Part shown: positions 1 to 8,804 of the stretch, in pieces
Layout: every line of letters begins with the position of its first letter
Position numbering within the stretch: the stretch's first letter is position 1
Source: Pontivivens sp032464575
GTDB taxonomy: Bacteria > Pseudomonadota > Alphaproteobacteria > Rhodobacterales > Rhodobacteraceae
Assembly: GCA_032464575.1 (NCBI GenBank)
Contig: JAWDKM010000002.1
Location: 434,001-498,000 of the forward strand
Direction of reading: 5' to 3'
DNA: 64,000 nt
The notes under the pieces: model-generated
Database searches by the model: none
Seen by the model: only the letters and a program-made list of their open reading frames with translations
Told to the model about the DNA's origin: nothing
Program-made: the position numbers and the translations under genes

Positions 1-1778
1 GCCGCGGCCTTCGAGCCGCCGCCGCCATGCTCCACGATCGTCGCGATGGCGTAGCGCGGCGCGTCGTAGGGCGCATAGGCGACGAAGAGCGCGTGGTCCC
101 GCCGGTTCCACGGCAGGTCCTCGTTGCGAAAGACGCCTGTGCGCCGCTCGGCCTCCGTGATCCGGCGCACCTGGCTGGTGCCGGTCTTGCCCGCGAGGAT
201 CATGGCCGGGTCCGCGATGCGCGAGCGGTAGGCCGTGCCCCGCCGCTCGTTGCTGACCGAGAACATGCCGCGGCGCACGTGATCCAGGTTCGCCTCGGCC
301 AGGCCGATGGGCGCCGCGTCATCCGCGAACTGGGGCACCCCGTTGACCGAGCGGATGAGCTTCGGGATCACCGCCCGCCCGGTGGCGAGCCGCGCGGTCA
401 TCACGCAGAGCTCCAGCGGGGAGGCGAGCATGAAGCCCTGCCCGATCCCCGAATTCACCGTGTCGCCCACCAGCCAGCTCTGCCCGTGGACCTGCTGCTT
501 CCACTCCCGCGTCGGCGTCAGCCCCGCGCGCACGGCCGGCAGCGGGATATCGTGTCGGATGCCGATGCCGAGCCGGTTGGCCATGGCGCTGATCCGGTCG
601 ATGCCCACCCGCTGCGCGATGTCATAGTAATAGACGTCGCAGGAGCTCTTGAGGCTCTCGTTGAGATCCACCCATCCGTGCCCGCCGCGCCGCCAGCAAT
701 GGGCGCGCCGGTTGCCGATCTGGATGGAGCCGCCGCAGAACACCGTCTCGCCGGGATCGACGAGGCCCTCCTCCAGCGCCGCCAGGGCCACCACCATCTT
801 GAAGGTGGAGCCCGGCGGATACACGCCCGACACCGTCTTGTTGTAGAGCGGCCGGTACTCGTCCTCGTTCAGCCGCCGCCAGTCGCCCGTCGAGATGCCG
901 AAGACGAAGTTGTTGGGGTCGAAGGACGGGGCGGAGGCAAGTGCGACCAGCTCGCCCGTCTGCACGTCCATCACGACGGTGGCCGAGCTTTCCCCCTCCA
1001 TCCGCCGCAGGGTGTAGTCCTGCAGCCCGCTGTCGATGGTGAGCTGCAGATCCTCGCCCGAGCGCCCCTCGGTCCGATCGAGCTCGCGGATCACGCGGCC
1101 TGCCGCGTTCACCTCGATCCGCGAGGTCCCGGCGGAGCCGCGCAGCTCGGGCTCGGCCCGCTTCTCGATCCCGTTCTTGCCGATCTGGAAATCGGGGATC
1201 TGCAACAGCGGATCCGGGTCCTCGATCTGGCTCAGATCGTAATCCGACACCGGACCGACATATCCCACCACGTGGGCGAAGACCTCGTTGGCCGGGTAGT
1301 GGCGCGAGAGCCCCACCTCCGGCAGCACGCCGGGCAGCGCAGGCGCGTTGGAGGCGACGCGGGCGAAGCTTTCCCAGTCCATGTGCTCGGCCACCGTCAC
1401 CGGGACGAAGGCCGAGCGCGAATACATGTCGCGCAGCACCCGCTCCCGCCGCTCGGGGCTGATGTCGATCAGCCGGGCGAGGCGGGCGAGCACCAGCTCC
1501 GGGTTGCCCGCCTGCTCCCGGATCATCACGATGCGGTAGTTCTGCCGGTTCACCGCCACCGGCCTGCCGTCCCGGTCGTAGATCAGCCCGCGCGCGGGCG
1601 GCAGCAGGCGGATGTTGACCCGGTTCTCCTCGGCCAGCAGGCGATAGCGCTCCGCCTCGTCGATCTGCAGGTGCCGCATCCGCCAGGCGAGCGTGCCGAC
1701 AAGTGCCAGCTGCGCGCCCATCAGGACCAGCCCCCGCCGGGTGATCGCACCGCTCGTGTCCTTCTTGTCCCGTGCCAT
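1..1778 (-). CDS. mrdA: penicillin-binding protein 2, elongation transpeptidase (3' end beyond window)
   Basis: Peptidoglycan transpeptidase of the elongation complex, acting in the periplasm with MreBCD and RodA. The 592 visible residues start at ATG 1778: a short basic tail, one membrane segment at about residues 12-30, a pedestal region, then the penicillin-binding domain. The acyl-enzyme serine lies in PGSTFKM (Ser324, codon 807-809), the second motif is S-C-D in SSCDVYYY, and KTG is visible in AGKTGTSQ near position 185. The frame runs off position 1, so only a C-terminal tail is missing. It begins one base after the mreD stop. rodA is the expected next gene outside the window. Confidence 0.95.
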   Translation of the reverse strand, partial: MARDKKDTSGAITRRGLVLMGAQLALVGTLAWRMRHLQIDEAERYRLLAEENRVNIRLLPPARGLIYDRDGRPVAVNRQNYRIVMIREQAGNPELVLARLARLIDISPERRERVLRDMYSRSAFVPVTVAEHMDWESFARVASNAPALPGVLPEVGLSRHYPANEVFAHVVGYVGPVSDYDLSQIEDPDPLLQIPDFQIGKNGIEKRAEPELRGSAGTSRIEVNAAGRVIRELDRTEGRSGEDLQLTIDSGLQDYTLRRMEGESSATVVMDVQTGELVALASAPSFDPNNFVFGISTGDWRRLNEDEYRPLYNKTVSGVYPPGSTFKMVVALAALEEGLVDPGETVFCGGSIQIGNRRAHCWRRGGHGWVDLNESLKSSCDVYYYDIAQRVGIDRISAMANRLGIGIRHDIPLPAVRAGLTPTREWKQQVHGQSWLVGDTVNSGIGQGFMLASPLELCVMTARLATGRAVIPKLIRSVNGVPQFADDAAPIGLAEANLDHVRRGMFSVSNERRGTAYRSRIADPAMILAGKTGTSQVRRITEAERRTGVFRNEDLPWNRRDHALFVAYAPYDAPRYAIATIVEHGGGGSKAA

Positions 1779-1779
1779 C

Positions 1780-2304
1780 TCAGCCCCCCAGATAGCCGGA
1801 ATAGGACGCGCCGGGCCGGTCCCGGTGGCCCAGGTTCAGCGCGACGCGGCAGATCAGCGCCACCACCGGATAGGCCGCGACGGTGATCAGCGCATGCCGT
1901 GCCAGCAGCCCCATGCCGGGAATGGGACCCAGGCTGAACCACACCGCCAGCGCCTGCGCCAGCACCGCCAGTGCGATCAGGACCGAGACCACCACCCATT
2001 CCAGGACGAAGGGCACGTCGCGCAGCACCTTGCGCTGCCCGCGCAGCACCTCCGTCACCAGCACGAGGCTCAGCGCCCCGATCCCCACGGGACGCATCAG
2101 CAGAAGGTCCGCGACCAGTCCCAGCCCGAACATCACCAGCATCGGCGCCGCACCCGGCCGGCGCAGCACCCAGTAGGCGCACAGGCAGATCAGCAGATCG
2201 GGCATCGGCCAGGCCGGGTTCACCGGGCTCGCCGGGATCGCGACGATCAGGACGCAGATCAGGCCGACGAGCGGCAAGAGGCCAAGGCGGACGAGCAGCG
2301 CCAT
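1780..2304 (-). CDS. mreD: rod shape-determining protein MreD
   Basis: Inner-membrane partner of MreC in the elongation machinery. The product of about 174 residues is almost entirely hydrophobic, with around five predicted membrane segments (for example VGLICVLIVAI, MLVMFGLGLVADLLLM, WVVVSVLIALAVLAQALAVW), normal for MreD. ATG 2304 shares one base with the mreC stop (TGATG). A GTG one codon upstream (2307) is an alternative start. The assignment rests on hydropathy, size and position between mreC and mrdA, because MreD has little sequence conservation. Confidence 0.9.
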   Translation of the reverse strand: MALLVRLGLLPLVGLICVLIVAIPASPVNPAWPMPDLLICLCAYWVLRRPGAAPMLVMFGLGLVADLLLMRPVGIGALSLVLVTEVLRGQRKVLRDVPFVLEWVVVSVLIALAVLAQALAVWFSLGPIPGMGLLARHALITVAAYPVVALICRVALNLGHRDRPGASYSGYLGG

Positions 2305-3194
2305 CACTCGGGCTCCTCGTCGAAATAGTAGGGCTCTTCCACGATCAGCCCGCCGGGGCGGGAGATCACTTCGGGCGGGCGGTAGTTCAGCACCCGGACG
2401 AAGCGGAGCCGTTGGTAGTCCGCCGCGAGCCGCAGCCGAAGCTGCCCGTTCGCCGCGACGATCACCTGCCCCGCCAGGATGTCGGGCGGCAGCACCTGCC
2501 CGTCGCCGCTGGTGATGACCCGGTCGCCGGGCTGCACCCGCTCCGGCGCCTCGACGAAGTCGATCCGCGGCGTGCCGGTGTTGTCGCCGGTCACGATCGC
2601 CCGCTGGCCCGAGGGTTGCAGCGTGACCGGCACCCGGCTGTTGATGTCGGTGAGGAAGATCACCCGGCTCGTCGCATCGCCAACGCCGGAGACCCGCCCG
2701 ACCAGCCCCAGCCCATCGAGTGCCGCCGACCCGTCCGTCACGCCATTGCGCGACCCGATGTTCAGGAGACCCGAGCGGGAGAACGGCCCCCCCGCATCCG
2801 CCATGATCTCACCGGTGATGTAGGTGGATTGCGGCGACAGCCGCACGTTGTTGAGGGCCCGCAGCCGGGCGTTGCGCTGTTCGAGCTGCTGCGCGGTCTC
2901 GCGCCAGCCCTGCATGGCCTGCAGCTCGCGCCGCAGCTCCTCGTTCTGCTCGTAGACCCGGACATAGGACTGGAAGTCCTGGACCATCGTCGTCACACGC
3001 GCGAGCGGCTGCGCGGTCCATTCCAGCGTCGGCATCATCGCGTCGGCCAGCGCCATGCGCATCCGGTCCACGCGCGGGCTGTCGACGCGCCAGAGGATGA
3101 AGAGCAGCAGGCAGACGAGCGCTATCAGCCCCAGCAGCATCTGCCGGGTGACGCGCCACAGGCCAGCGTGATCCTGTCCACTCACATAAGCCAC
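2304..3194 (-). CDS. mreC: rod shape-determining protein MreC
   Basis: Bitopic periplasmic scaffold that couples MreB to PBP2. Its 296 residues have a membrane helix at about 19-36 (MLLGLIALVCLLLFILW), a heptad-rich coiled coil at about 75-115 (EQNEELRRELQAMQ... QQLEQRNARL), then the beta-barrel MreC domain with conserved SRVIFLTDINSRVPV and an acidic tail. The start is GTG at 3194; GTG 3185 would remove three residues. It lies 71 nt downstream of mreB and overlaps mreD by one base, so it is probably co-transcribed with both. Confidence 0.95.
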   Translation of the reverse strand: MAYVSGQDHAGLWRVTRQMLLGLIALVCLLLFILWRVDSPRVDRMRMALADAMMPTLEWTAQPLARVTTMVQDFQSYVRVYEQNEELRRELQAMQGWRETAQQLEQRNARLRALNNVRLSPQSTYITGEIMADAGGPFSRSGLLNIGSRNGVTDGSAALDGLGLVGRVSGVGDATSRVIFLTDINSRVPVTLQPSGQRAIVTGDNTGTPRIDFVEAPERVQPGDRVITSGDGQVLPPDILAGQVIVAANGQLRLRLAADYQRLRFVRVLNYRPPEVISRPGGLIVEEPYYFDEEPE

Positions 3195-3265
3195 GTTCGG
3201 CCCCCCTCGGGCGTCGGTGGTTCACACTTGCACGGGGTGGGTGAAGCCCCGCGGTCCCACTCTAC

Positions 3266-4303
3266 TCAGTTTTGATTGCCGTAGTCGATGACATGCTGCA
3301 ACCGGCGCTCGAACTCCAGGCTCTTGCCCGTGCCCAGCGCAACACAGTTCAGCGCATCGTCCGCCACCGTGATGGCGAGGCCCGTCTGCTCGCGCAGAGC
3401 GAGGTCCAGATCGCCGAGCAGCGCGCCGCCGCCCGTCAGCATCACGCCGCGATCCACGATGTCCGCGGCCAGATCCGGCGGCGTCGCCTCCAGCGCGGTC
3501 ATCACCGCCTCGCAGATCGACTGCACCGGCTCGGCCAGCGCCTCGGCCACCTGCGCCTGCGTGACCTCGGTCTCCTTCGGCACGCCGTTGAGCAGGTCGC
3601 GCCCCCGGATCTCCATCGCCTGGCCACGGCCGTCCTCGGGCATCCGCGCCGACCCGATGGAGGTCTTGATCCGCTCCGCCGTCGCCTCGCCCACCAGCAG
3701 GTTATGCTGCCGCCGCAGGTAGGAGATGATGGCTTCGTCCATCCGGTCGCCACCGACCCGGACCGAACGCGCGTACACTATGTCACCCAGCGAGAGCACC
3801 GCGACTTCCGTCGTCCCGCCGCCGATATCCACTACCATCGAACCGGTCGGATCGGTGATCGGCAGACCCGCGCCGATGGCCGCCGCGATCGGCTCCGCGA
3901 TCAGCCCGGCCTTGCGCGCCCCGGCGCTCAGCACGCTCTCGCGGATCGCCTTCTTCTCGACCGGCGTCGCACCGTGGGGCACGCACACTATAATCTTGGG
4001 CTTGCCGCGCTTGTTCACCTTGCGGATGAAGTGCTTGATCATCGCCTCGGCCACGTCGAAATCGGCGATCACGCCGTCGCGCATGGGCCGGATCGCCTCG
4101 ATCGAGCCGGGGGTGCGGCCGAGCATCAGCTTGGCGTCCTCGCCGACCTCGAGCACCTGCTTCTTCCCGTCGCGCACATGATAGGCCACCACCGAAGGCT
4201 CGTTCAGCACGATGCCACGTCCCTTGACGTAGACCAGTGTGTTCGCCGTTCCCAGATCGATGGCCATGTCCGACGAGAACATGCCCGAAATAGCACTCAA
4301 CAT
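3266..4303 (-). CDS. mreB: rod shape-determining actin homologue MreB
   Basis: Cytoplasmic actin-like filament protein that positions the side-wall synthesis complex. The 345 residues from ATG 4303 carry the phosphate-binding loops DLGTANTLVYVKG and VVDIGGGTTEVAVL and the adenosine motif MLTGGGALLGDL, and end in the usual place. The frame stays open upstream to 5500, but the extension has no homology feature and crosses the ada gene on the other strand, so the start is set at MLSAISGMFSSDMAIDLGT. It is first gene of mreB-mreC-mreD-mrdA; its promoter should lie in 4304-4531, shared with the divergent ada. Confidence 0.97.
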   Translation of the reverse strand: MLSAISGMFSSDMAIDLGTANTLVYVKGRGIVLNEPSVVAYHVRDGKKQVLEVGEDAKLMLGRTPGSIEAIRPMRDGVIADFDVAEAMIKHFIRKVNKRGKPKIIVCVPHGATPVEKKAIRESVLSAGARKAGLIAEPIAAAIGAGLPITDPTGSMVVDIGGGTTEVAVLSLGDIVYARSVRVGGDRMDEAIISYLRRQHNLLVGEATAERIKTSIGSARMPEDGRGQAMEIRGRDLLNGVPKETEVTQAQVAEALAEPVQSICEAVMTALEATPPDLAADIVDRGVMLTGGGALLGDLDLALREQTGLAITVADDALNCVALGTGKSLEFERRLQHVIDYGNQN

Positions 4304-4531
4304 AGACGCACTGCCCCTTACCCGGATCGCGTGCCGTTCGAGGAGGGCGTTTCTCCCGGCGGCACGTTCTGAAATGCGAGCCTTATACGACCGCGCACAA
4401 CCGCACGTAAAGAGCTCCGCGCGGCCATCCGCCCATGATCGCGACGTCCCGTGCGGCTGTTGCACCACCAGATCCGAGTAGGCGCCCGATTTCCGGCCCC
4501 GGTCCTTGCGAATCCATGCAGGATGGCGGCC

Positions 4532-5602
4532 ATGAGACAGGACGACCTCTTCGCCCGCGCCGATGACGACACGCTCTATGCAGCGCTCCTCGCCCGCGAT
4601 CCGGCCTGGGACGGGCGCGCGGTCGTCGGCGTGACCTCCACCGGCATCTTCTGCCGCCTCACCTGTCCCGCCCGCAAGCCGAAGCGGGAGAACGTGCGCT
4701 TCTACCCCGATGCCGGGGCCGCGCGCGCCGCAGGCTTCCGCCCCTGCCTCCGCTGTCATCCCGAGGCCGCCCTCGGCCCCGTCGAACCCCTGGTCGCCAA
4801 CCTCATCGCGCGGTTGGAGGCGGAGCCCGACCGGCGGTGGAGCGAGCGGGACATCTCCGCCCTCGGCCTCGAACCCTCCACCGTGCGCCGCGCCTTCCGC
4901 CGCCGCTACGGCATGACCTTCGTCCAGATGGCGCGGGAGCGGCGGTTGCGCCGCGCGGCCTCCGCCCTCGCCGCCGGGGACGCGGTGATCGGCGCGCAGC
5001 TCGACGCGGGCTACGCCTCGGCCAGCGGCTTTCGCGACGCCTATGCCCGGATGACCGGGGAGGCGCCCGCCGCCGCCCGCGGCAGGCCCGTCCTGCCCTC
5101 CCGCCTGATCGAGACGCCCATCGGCCCGATGATCGCCATCGTGGACGACGCGGCACTCCTCCTCCTCGAATTCCTGGAGCGCCCGATCCTCGCCGCCGAG
5201 CTCAAGACCCTGCACCGCGAGACCGGCCGCGTGGCGGGCGAGGTGCCATCCCCGCTCCTCGACCGCACGGCGCGGGTGCTGGAGGACTACTTCACCGGCC
5301 GCGACCTCGCCCTCGACCTGCCCGTCCGCCAGGGCGGCAGCCCCTTCGCGCGACGGGTGCGCGAGGCCCTCCGCTCGATCCTGGCGGGCACGACCACCAC
5401 ATATGGTGAACTGGCCGAACGCCTCGGCCGCCCGACCGCCGCCCGCGCGGTAGCCCAGGCCAACGGCGCCAACCGGATCGGCGTCGTCGTGCCCTGCCAC
5501 CGGGTCATCGGCGCGGACGGATCACTGACGGGATATGGCGGCGGGCTCTGGCGCAAGCGCTGGCTCATCGCCCATGAAGCACAATACGGAGGACCCCCAT
5601 GA
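4532..5602 (+). CDS. ada: bifunctional Ada: DNA methyl-damage sensor/AraC activator and O6-methylguanine methyltransferase
   Basis: Repairs alkylated DNA and, when self-methylated, activates the adaptive response. In order: an Ada zinc domain with four cysteines (about Cys41, Cys45, Cys72, Cys75; FCRLTCPARKPKR and PCLRCHPE); an AraC-type helix-turn-helix at about 95-185; an RNase-H-like linker; and a C-terminal methyltransferase domain with acceptor cysteine in PCHRVIG (about Cys322). Length 356 matches E. coli Ada (354). ATG 4532 has AGG at 4520-4522 as a possible ribosome site; ATG 4523 is an in-frame alternative. The stop overlaps the next start (ATGA at 5599-5602), so the two genes are translationally coupled. 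Confidence 0.95.
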   Translation: MRQDDLFARADDDTLYAALLARDPAWDGRAVVGVTSTGIFCRLTCPARKPKRENVRFYPDAGAARAAGFRPCLRCHPEAALGPVEPLVANLIARLEAEPDRRWSERDISALGLEPSTVRRAFRRRYGMTFVQMARERRLRRAASALAAGDAVIGAQLDAGYASASGFRDAYARMTGEAPAAARGRPVLPSRLIETPIGPMIAIVDDAALLLLEFLERPILAAELKTLHRETGRVAGEVPSPLLDRTARVLEDYFTGRDLALDLPVRQGGSPFARRVREALRSILAGTTTTYGELAERLGRPTAARAVAQANGANRIGVVVPCHRVIGADGSLTGYGGGLWRKRWLIAHEAQYGGPP

Positions 5603-6354
5603 CCCAGACCGCACGCGAAACGGCCTTCGCCGCACTCCACGTCCCCGGCGATCCGGTGGTGCTCTTTAACATCTGGGACGCGGGCAGCGCCGTCGCCGTG
5701 GGCAAGGCCGGCGCGCGGGCCCTCGCCACGGGCTCCGCCTCCGTGGCCGGGGCGCAAGGCTACAAGGACGGCGAGGATGTCCCCCTCGATGTCGTGCTCG
5801 CAAATCTCGAACGCATCACCCACCTCACCGACCTGCCCGTCACCCTCGATTTCGAGGGCGGCTATGCCGTGGATGCCGACCAGGTGGCGGCGAACGCCCA
5901 GCGCGCCCGCGACGCCGGCGCCGTGGGCATCAACTTCGAGGATCAGGTGGTCGGCGGTGACGGGCTGCACCCTGCGGACGTGCAGGGCAAGCGGGTCGAG
6001 GCGATCCGGCAGGCCACCGGCGACACCTTCTGGATCAACGCGCGCACCGACCTGTTCCTGAAGGCCGCGCCCGACAGCCACGACCGTGCCCTGCTCGACG
6101 AGGCGCTGGAGCGGGGCCGCGCCTATGCCGGCGCCGGTGCCTCCAGCCTCTTCCTGCCCGGCCTCGCCGATCCGGATCTCATCCGGCACGCCTGCGCCCA
6201 AAGCCCGCTGCCGGTCAACATCATGGCGATGCCCACGACGCCGCCGCGCGCCGACATGGCCGAGCTCGGCGTCGCCCGCATCAGCCACGGCCCCTTCCCG
6301 TGGCGCAACGCGATGAAGGCGCTGGCGAACGCGGCGAAGGACGCGATGTCCTGA
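5599..6354 (+). CDS. isocitrate lyase/PEP mutase family protein
   Basis: Member of the isocitrate lyase/phosphoenolpyruvate mutase TIM-barrel superfamily, 251 residues. Visible features are an FNIWDAGSA start, the acidic metal-site stretches DFEGGY and INFEDQVVGG, and INARTDLFL. The KKCGH signature of true isocitrate and methylisocitrate lyases is absent, so substrate cannot be assigned; the subgroup is often labelled carboxyvinyl-carboxyphosphonate phosphorylmutase-like. It overlaps ada by four bases, which suggests co-expression, but a functional link to alkylation repair is only inference. Confidence 0.85.
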   Translation: MTQTARETAFAALHVPGDPVVLFNIWDAGSAVAVGKAGARALATGSASVAGAQGYKDGEDVPLDVVLANLERITHLTDLPVTLDFEGGYAVDADQVAANAQRARDAGAVGINFEDQVVGGDGLHPADVQGKRVEAIRQATGDTFWINARTDLFLKAAPDSHDRALLDEALERGRAYAGAGASSLFLPGLADPDLIRHACAQSPLPVNIMAMPTTPPRADMAELGVARISHGPFPWRNAMKALANAAKDAMS

Positions 6355-6357
6355 AGC

Positions 6358-6768
6358 TCAGGTGGCCTTGGCGGAGCCTGCGGCGGCGGGATCGACCACG
6401 TTCACCGCCCGCATCATCTCGAACCGGCCCGAGGAGCCGCCTGGGCCGAGGATCCACCAGCGCCCCTCGACCCGGGACAAGGCCGCATCGGCATAGCCCT
6501 GATACTGGACGAGGCGAAAGATCAGCCCGTCCACCTCATAGGTCTTGCTGAAGGTGATGGTGGTGTCGTCCCGCTCTCCGTGGAGCCGGGCCTGCAGCAT
6601 GTCCGGTCCGCCGAGGTAGAAGCTGTTTGGCTCCTCCACCCGACCCGCGAGCACGCTCGCCTCCTCCACCAGGTCCACGGAAAAGGCGACCGCGGGGCGG
6701 TCAGGGTCGGGATACTCGAAAATCCCCGACCACCGGCCGGAGAGGCCATTCACGTCTTCTTCCGACAC
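6358..6768 (-). CDS. conserved hypothetical protein, small beta-rich
   Basis: Not recognised by name. The 136-residue product has alternating hydrophobic/polar stretches (GRWSGIFEYPD, VAFSVDLVEEASVLAGRVEEPN, TTITFSKTYEV, RWWILGPGGSSGRFEM) that suggest a single beta-barrel or lipocalin-like cytoplasmic domain. There is no signal peptide or membrane segment. The start is GTG 6768. It converges with the PEP-mutase-family gene (stops 3 nt apart) and lies 26 nt downstream of leuA on the same strand, so it may be expressed by readthrough from leuA. Confidence 0.7.
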   Translation of the reverse strand: MSEEDVNGLSGRWSGIFEYPDPDRPAVAFSVDLVEEASVLAGRVEEPNSFYLGGPDMLQARLHGERDDTTITFSKTYEVDGLIFRLVQYQGYADAALSRVEGRWWILGPGGSSGRFEMMRAVNVVDPAAAGSAKAT

Positions 6769-6794
6769 ACCCCACGCTCCATTTCAGACGAAGG

Positions 6795-8345
6795 TCAGCT
6801 CGCAAGCTCCTCCGGTGCGCTCTTTTCCCGCCGCACGAACAACTTGTTCAGCGCGTTGATGTAGGCCTTGGCCGACGCGACGACAGTGTCCGTATCGCTG
6901 GACTGCCCCGCGACGATCTTGCCGTCCTCTTCGAGCCGTACGCTCACGGTCGCCTGCGCGTCTGTGCCTTCGGTCACAGCCTGCACCTGATAGAGTGCCA
7001 GCCGCGCGCTGTGCGGCACAAGCTCCTTGAGCGCATTGAACGTCGCATCCACCGGCCCGTCGCCCGTGGTCTCCGCACGCCGCGCCTCGCCCTCCACGGT
7101 CAGGACCATGGTGCAGGTCTGAGGACCGGTCGTGCCGCAGCGCACCTCCATCTCCATCAGCCGCACCTTGTCGTGTCCGGCGGAGGTCGTCTGGTCCGAC
7201 ATCAGCGCGATGAGGTCCTCGTCATAGACCTCCTTCTTGCGGTCGGCGAGCTCCTTGAACCGCACGAACACGTCCTTGAGCTGGTTGTCCGCCAGCGTGT
7301 AGCCGAGATTCTCCAGCTTCGAACGCAACGCGGCGCGGCCCGAATGCTTGCCCATCACCAGCGACGTCTCGGTCAGCCCCACATCCTCGGGCCGCATGAT
7401 CTCGAACGTGCTCGCGTCCTTCAGCATCCCGTCCTGGTGGATGCCGCTCTCATGCGCGAAGGCGTTCTTGCCGACGATGGCCTTGTTGTACTGTACCGGA
7501 AAGCCGGAGACGGAGGCGACCATGCGGCTGATATGCATGATCTTCTGCGTATCGACGCGGGTGGCGTAGGGCATGATGTCGTTGCGGACCTTCATGGCCA
7601 TCACGACCTCTTCCAGCGCGGTGTTGCCCGCCCGCTCGCCCAGCCCGTTGATCGTGCACTCGATCTGCCGCGCACCGGCCTCGACCGCCGCCAGCGAGTT
7701 CGCCGTCGCCATACCCAGATCGTTGTGGCAGTGCGTGGCGAAGATCACCTCGTCGGCACCCGGCACCTCCTCGATCAGCATGCGGATGATGTCCGCACTC
7801 TCCCGCGGCGCCGTGTAGCCCACCGTGTCGGGTATGTTGATCGTGGTCGCACCCGCCTTGATCGCGATGTCTATGGTGCGCTTCAGGAACTCCGGCTCCG
7901 TCCGCGTCGCATCCATCGAGGACCACTGCACGTTGTCGCAGAGGTTGCGCGCGTGCGTGACCATATCGTGGATGCGCTCGGCCATCCCGTCCATGTCGAG
8001 GCCGGTGATGCCGCGGTGGCTGGGCGACGTGCCGATGAAGGTGTGGATGCGGGGGCGTACCGCATGGCGAACCGCCTCCCACGCCCGGTCGATATCGCCG
8101 GTGGCCGCGCGCGAAAGCCCGCAGACCTGCGCCTCCTTCACCACCTTCGCGATGTCGCTGACGGCCTCGAAATCGCCGGGGGAGGCGATGGGAAAGCCCG
8201 CCTCGATAATGTCCACGCCCATCTCATCGAGCAGCGTCGCGATCTCCACCTTCTCGTCATGGGTCATGGAGGCGCCGGGCGACTGCTCCCCGTCCCTCAG
8301 CGTGGTGTCGAAAATCAGGACGTGGTCCTGTTTCTGGTCGGTCAT
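6795..8345 (-). CDS. leuA: 2-isopropylmalate synthase
   Basis: First committed step of leucine synthesis: condenses acetyl-CoA with 2-oxoisovalerate. The 516 residues show the HMG-CoA-lyase-like TIM barrel with DTTLRDGEQSPG (13-24), the metal-ligand motif THCHNDLG, and GLGERAGNTALEEV. A C-terminal regulatory domain follows from about residue 390 (GTTGPQTCTMVLTVEGE... KAYINALNKLF), the family's leucine-feedback domain. It is preceded by a leucine-rich leader peptide (8426-8476) and alternative hairpins, so expression is probably attenuated by leucyl-tRNA supply. Neighbours are not other leu genes. Confidence 0.97.
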   Translation of the reverse strand: MTDQKQDHVLIFDTTLRDGEQSPGASMTHDEKVEIATLLDEMGVDIIEAGFPIASPGDFEAVSDIAKVVKEAQVCGLSRAATGDIDRAWEAVRHAVRPRIHTFIGTSPSHRGITGLDMDGMAERIHDMVTHARNLCDNVQWSSMDATRTEPEFLKRTIDIAIKAGATTINIPDTVGYTAPRESADIIRMLIEEVPGADEVIFATHCHNDLGMATANSLAAVEAGARQIECTINGLGERAGNTALEEVVMAMKVRNDIMPYATRVDTQKIMHISRMVASVSGFPVQYNKAIVGKNAFAHESGIHQDGMLKDASTFEIMRPEDVGLTETSLVMGKHSGRAALRSKLENLGYTLADNQLKDVFVRFKELADRKKEVYDEDLIALMSDQTTSAGHDKVRLMEMEVRCGTTGPQTCTMVLTVEGEARRAETTGDGPVDATFNALKELVPHSARLALYQVQAVTEGTDAQATVSVRLEEDGKIVAGQSSDTDTVVASAKAYINALNKLFVRREKSAPEELAS

Positions 8346-8376
8346 GTCGGAAATCCTCTTGAGCTATATTCGATCC

Positions 8377-8425
8377 GGCGCGGCTTCGACGTCCCCTGAG
8401 CGCACGCGCCAGGTTCCCGGCACGC
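8377..8425 (-). promoter_or_regulatory. putative leuA transcription attenuator
   Basis: Between the leader-peptide stop and leuA the transcript can form mutually exclusive stems. GGCGCG (complement of 8405-8410) can pair with CGCGCC (complement of 8377-8382), or it can join an upstream GAGCG...CGCTC hairpin that starts at the leader stop codon. That is the geometry expected of attenuation control. No strong run of U follows either stem, so the terminator form is not certain. Confidence 0.45.
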
Positions 8426-8476
8426 TCAGAGGCTGCTAAGAAGAAGGGGGCCGCGAAGGATCGGTGTCTTGCTCAT
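8426..8476 (-). CDS. leuL: leucine-rich leader peptide of leuA
   Basis: A 16-codon frame reads MSKTPILRGPLLLSSL and stops 80 nt before the leuA start. Five of 16 codons are leucine, three of them consecutive (CTT CTT CTT), so the ribosome would stall there when charged tRNA-Leu is scarce. The start codon lies only 7 nt downstream of a TATACT hexamer (8484-8489), so the mRNA would start at or near the AUG. Leaderless leader peptides of this kind are known for alphaproteobacterial trpL. There is no Shine-Dalgarno sequence. The leader role is inferred from composition and position. Confidence 0.75.
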   Translation of the reverse strand: MSKTPILRGPLLLSSL

Positions 8477-8477
8477 G

Positions 8478-8495
8478 CCGGGCAGTATAGCCCGG
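8478..8495 (-). promoter_or_regulatory. leuL-leuA promoter -10 element inside an inverted repeat
   Basis: The minus strand reads CCGGGC-TATACT-GCCCGG, perfect 6-bp arms around a near-consensus -10 hexamer. A TTGACT lies at 8511-8516, but 21 bp upstream rather than about 17, so the -35 element is uncertain. The palindrome could be a repressor operator as well as a promoter. Confidence 0.45.
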
Positions 8496-8804
8496 AATTC
8501 CCGACGTTGAAGTCAAAAGAGGGCGGGACCGCTCGGTTGCGGATCGGCACGGCCGTGAGGACGCCGCCTGCATTCGCCGCCCTTTCAACCGGGGCGTCTT
8601 CGGCAGCGCAGGCGGTGAGCGGTGTGGCGATCGGCGGCAGGCCGGGTCATGACGGCTCTCCGATCCGGTTCTCGTTCCATCAAACGAGGCGGTGCGCAAC
8701 GCCCGCCGCTTGACCCGCATCGACTCCCTGACGGGCATGTGAAGCGATCCCGTCGCCCGGATGCGCTAAGGCGATCCGAACGACCCGAGCGGAAAGGACA
8801 GCCG
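8496..8804. other. intergenic region between divergent leuL-leuA and esterase genes
   Basis: This non-coding stretch has one notable element: an 8-bp inverted repeat, CCGCCTGC at 8564-8571 and GCAGGCGG at 8608-8615, enclosing 36 nt that can fold further. A ribosome-binding site for the esterase (GGAAAGGA) lies at about 8791-8798. I recognise no RNA gene here. Confidence 0.4.

Noticed and set aside
27..1886. 619-codon plus-strand frame at the left edge
   Set aside because: It is the antisense shadow of mrdA, whose catalytic motifs are all in place on the minus strand. The same applies to frames at 1971-3275, 6627-8399 and 18323-20068.
4304..5500. N-terminal extension of MreB by about 400 codons
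   Set aside because: The frame is open but lies opposite ada, lacks any domain, and MreB proteins start at the MLS...DLGTANT region used here.
8511..8516. TTGACT as the -35 element of the leuL promoter
   Set aside because: It is 21 bp from the TATACT -10 box, too far for a standard sigma-70 promoter, so it was not called as part of the promoter.
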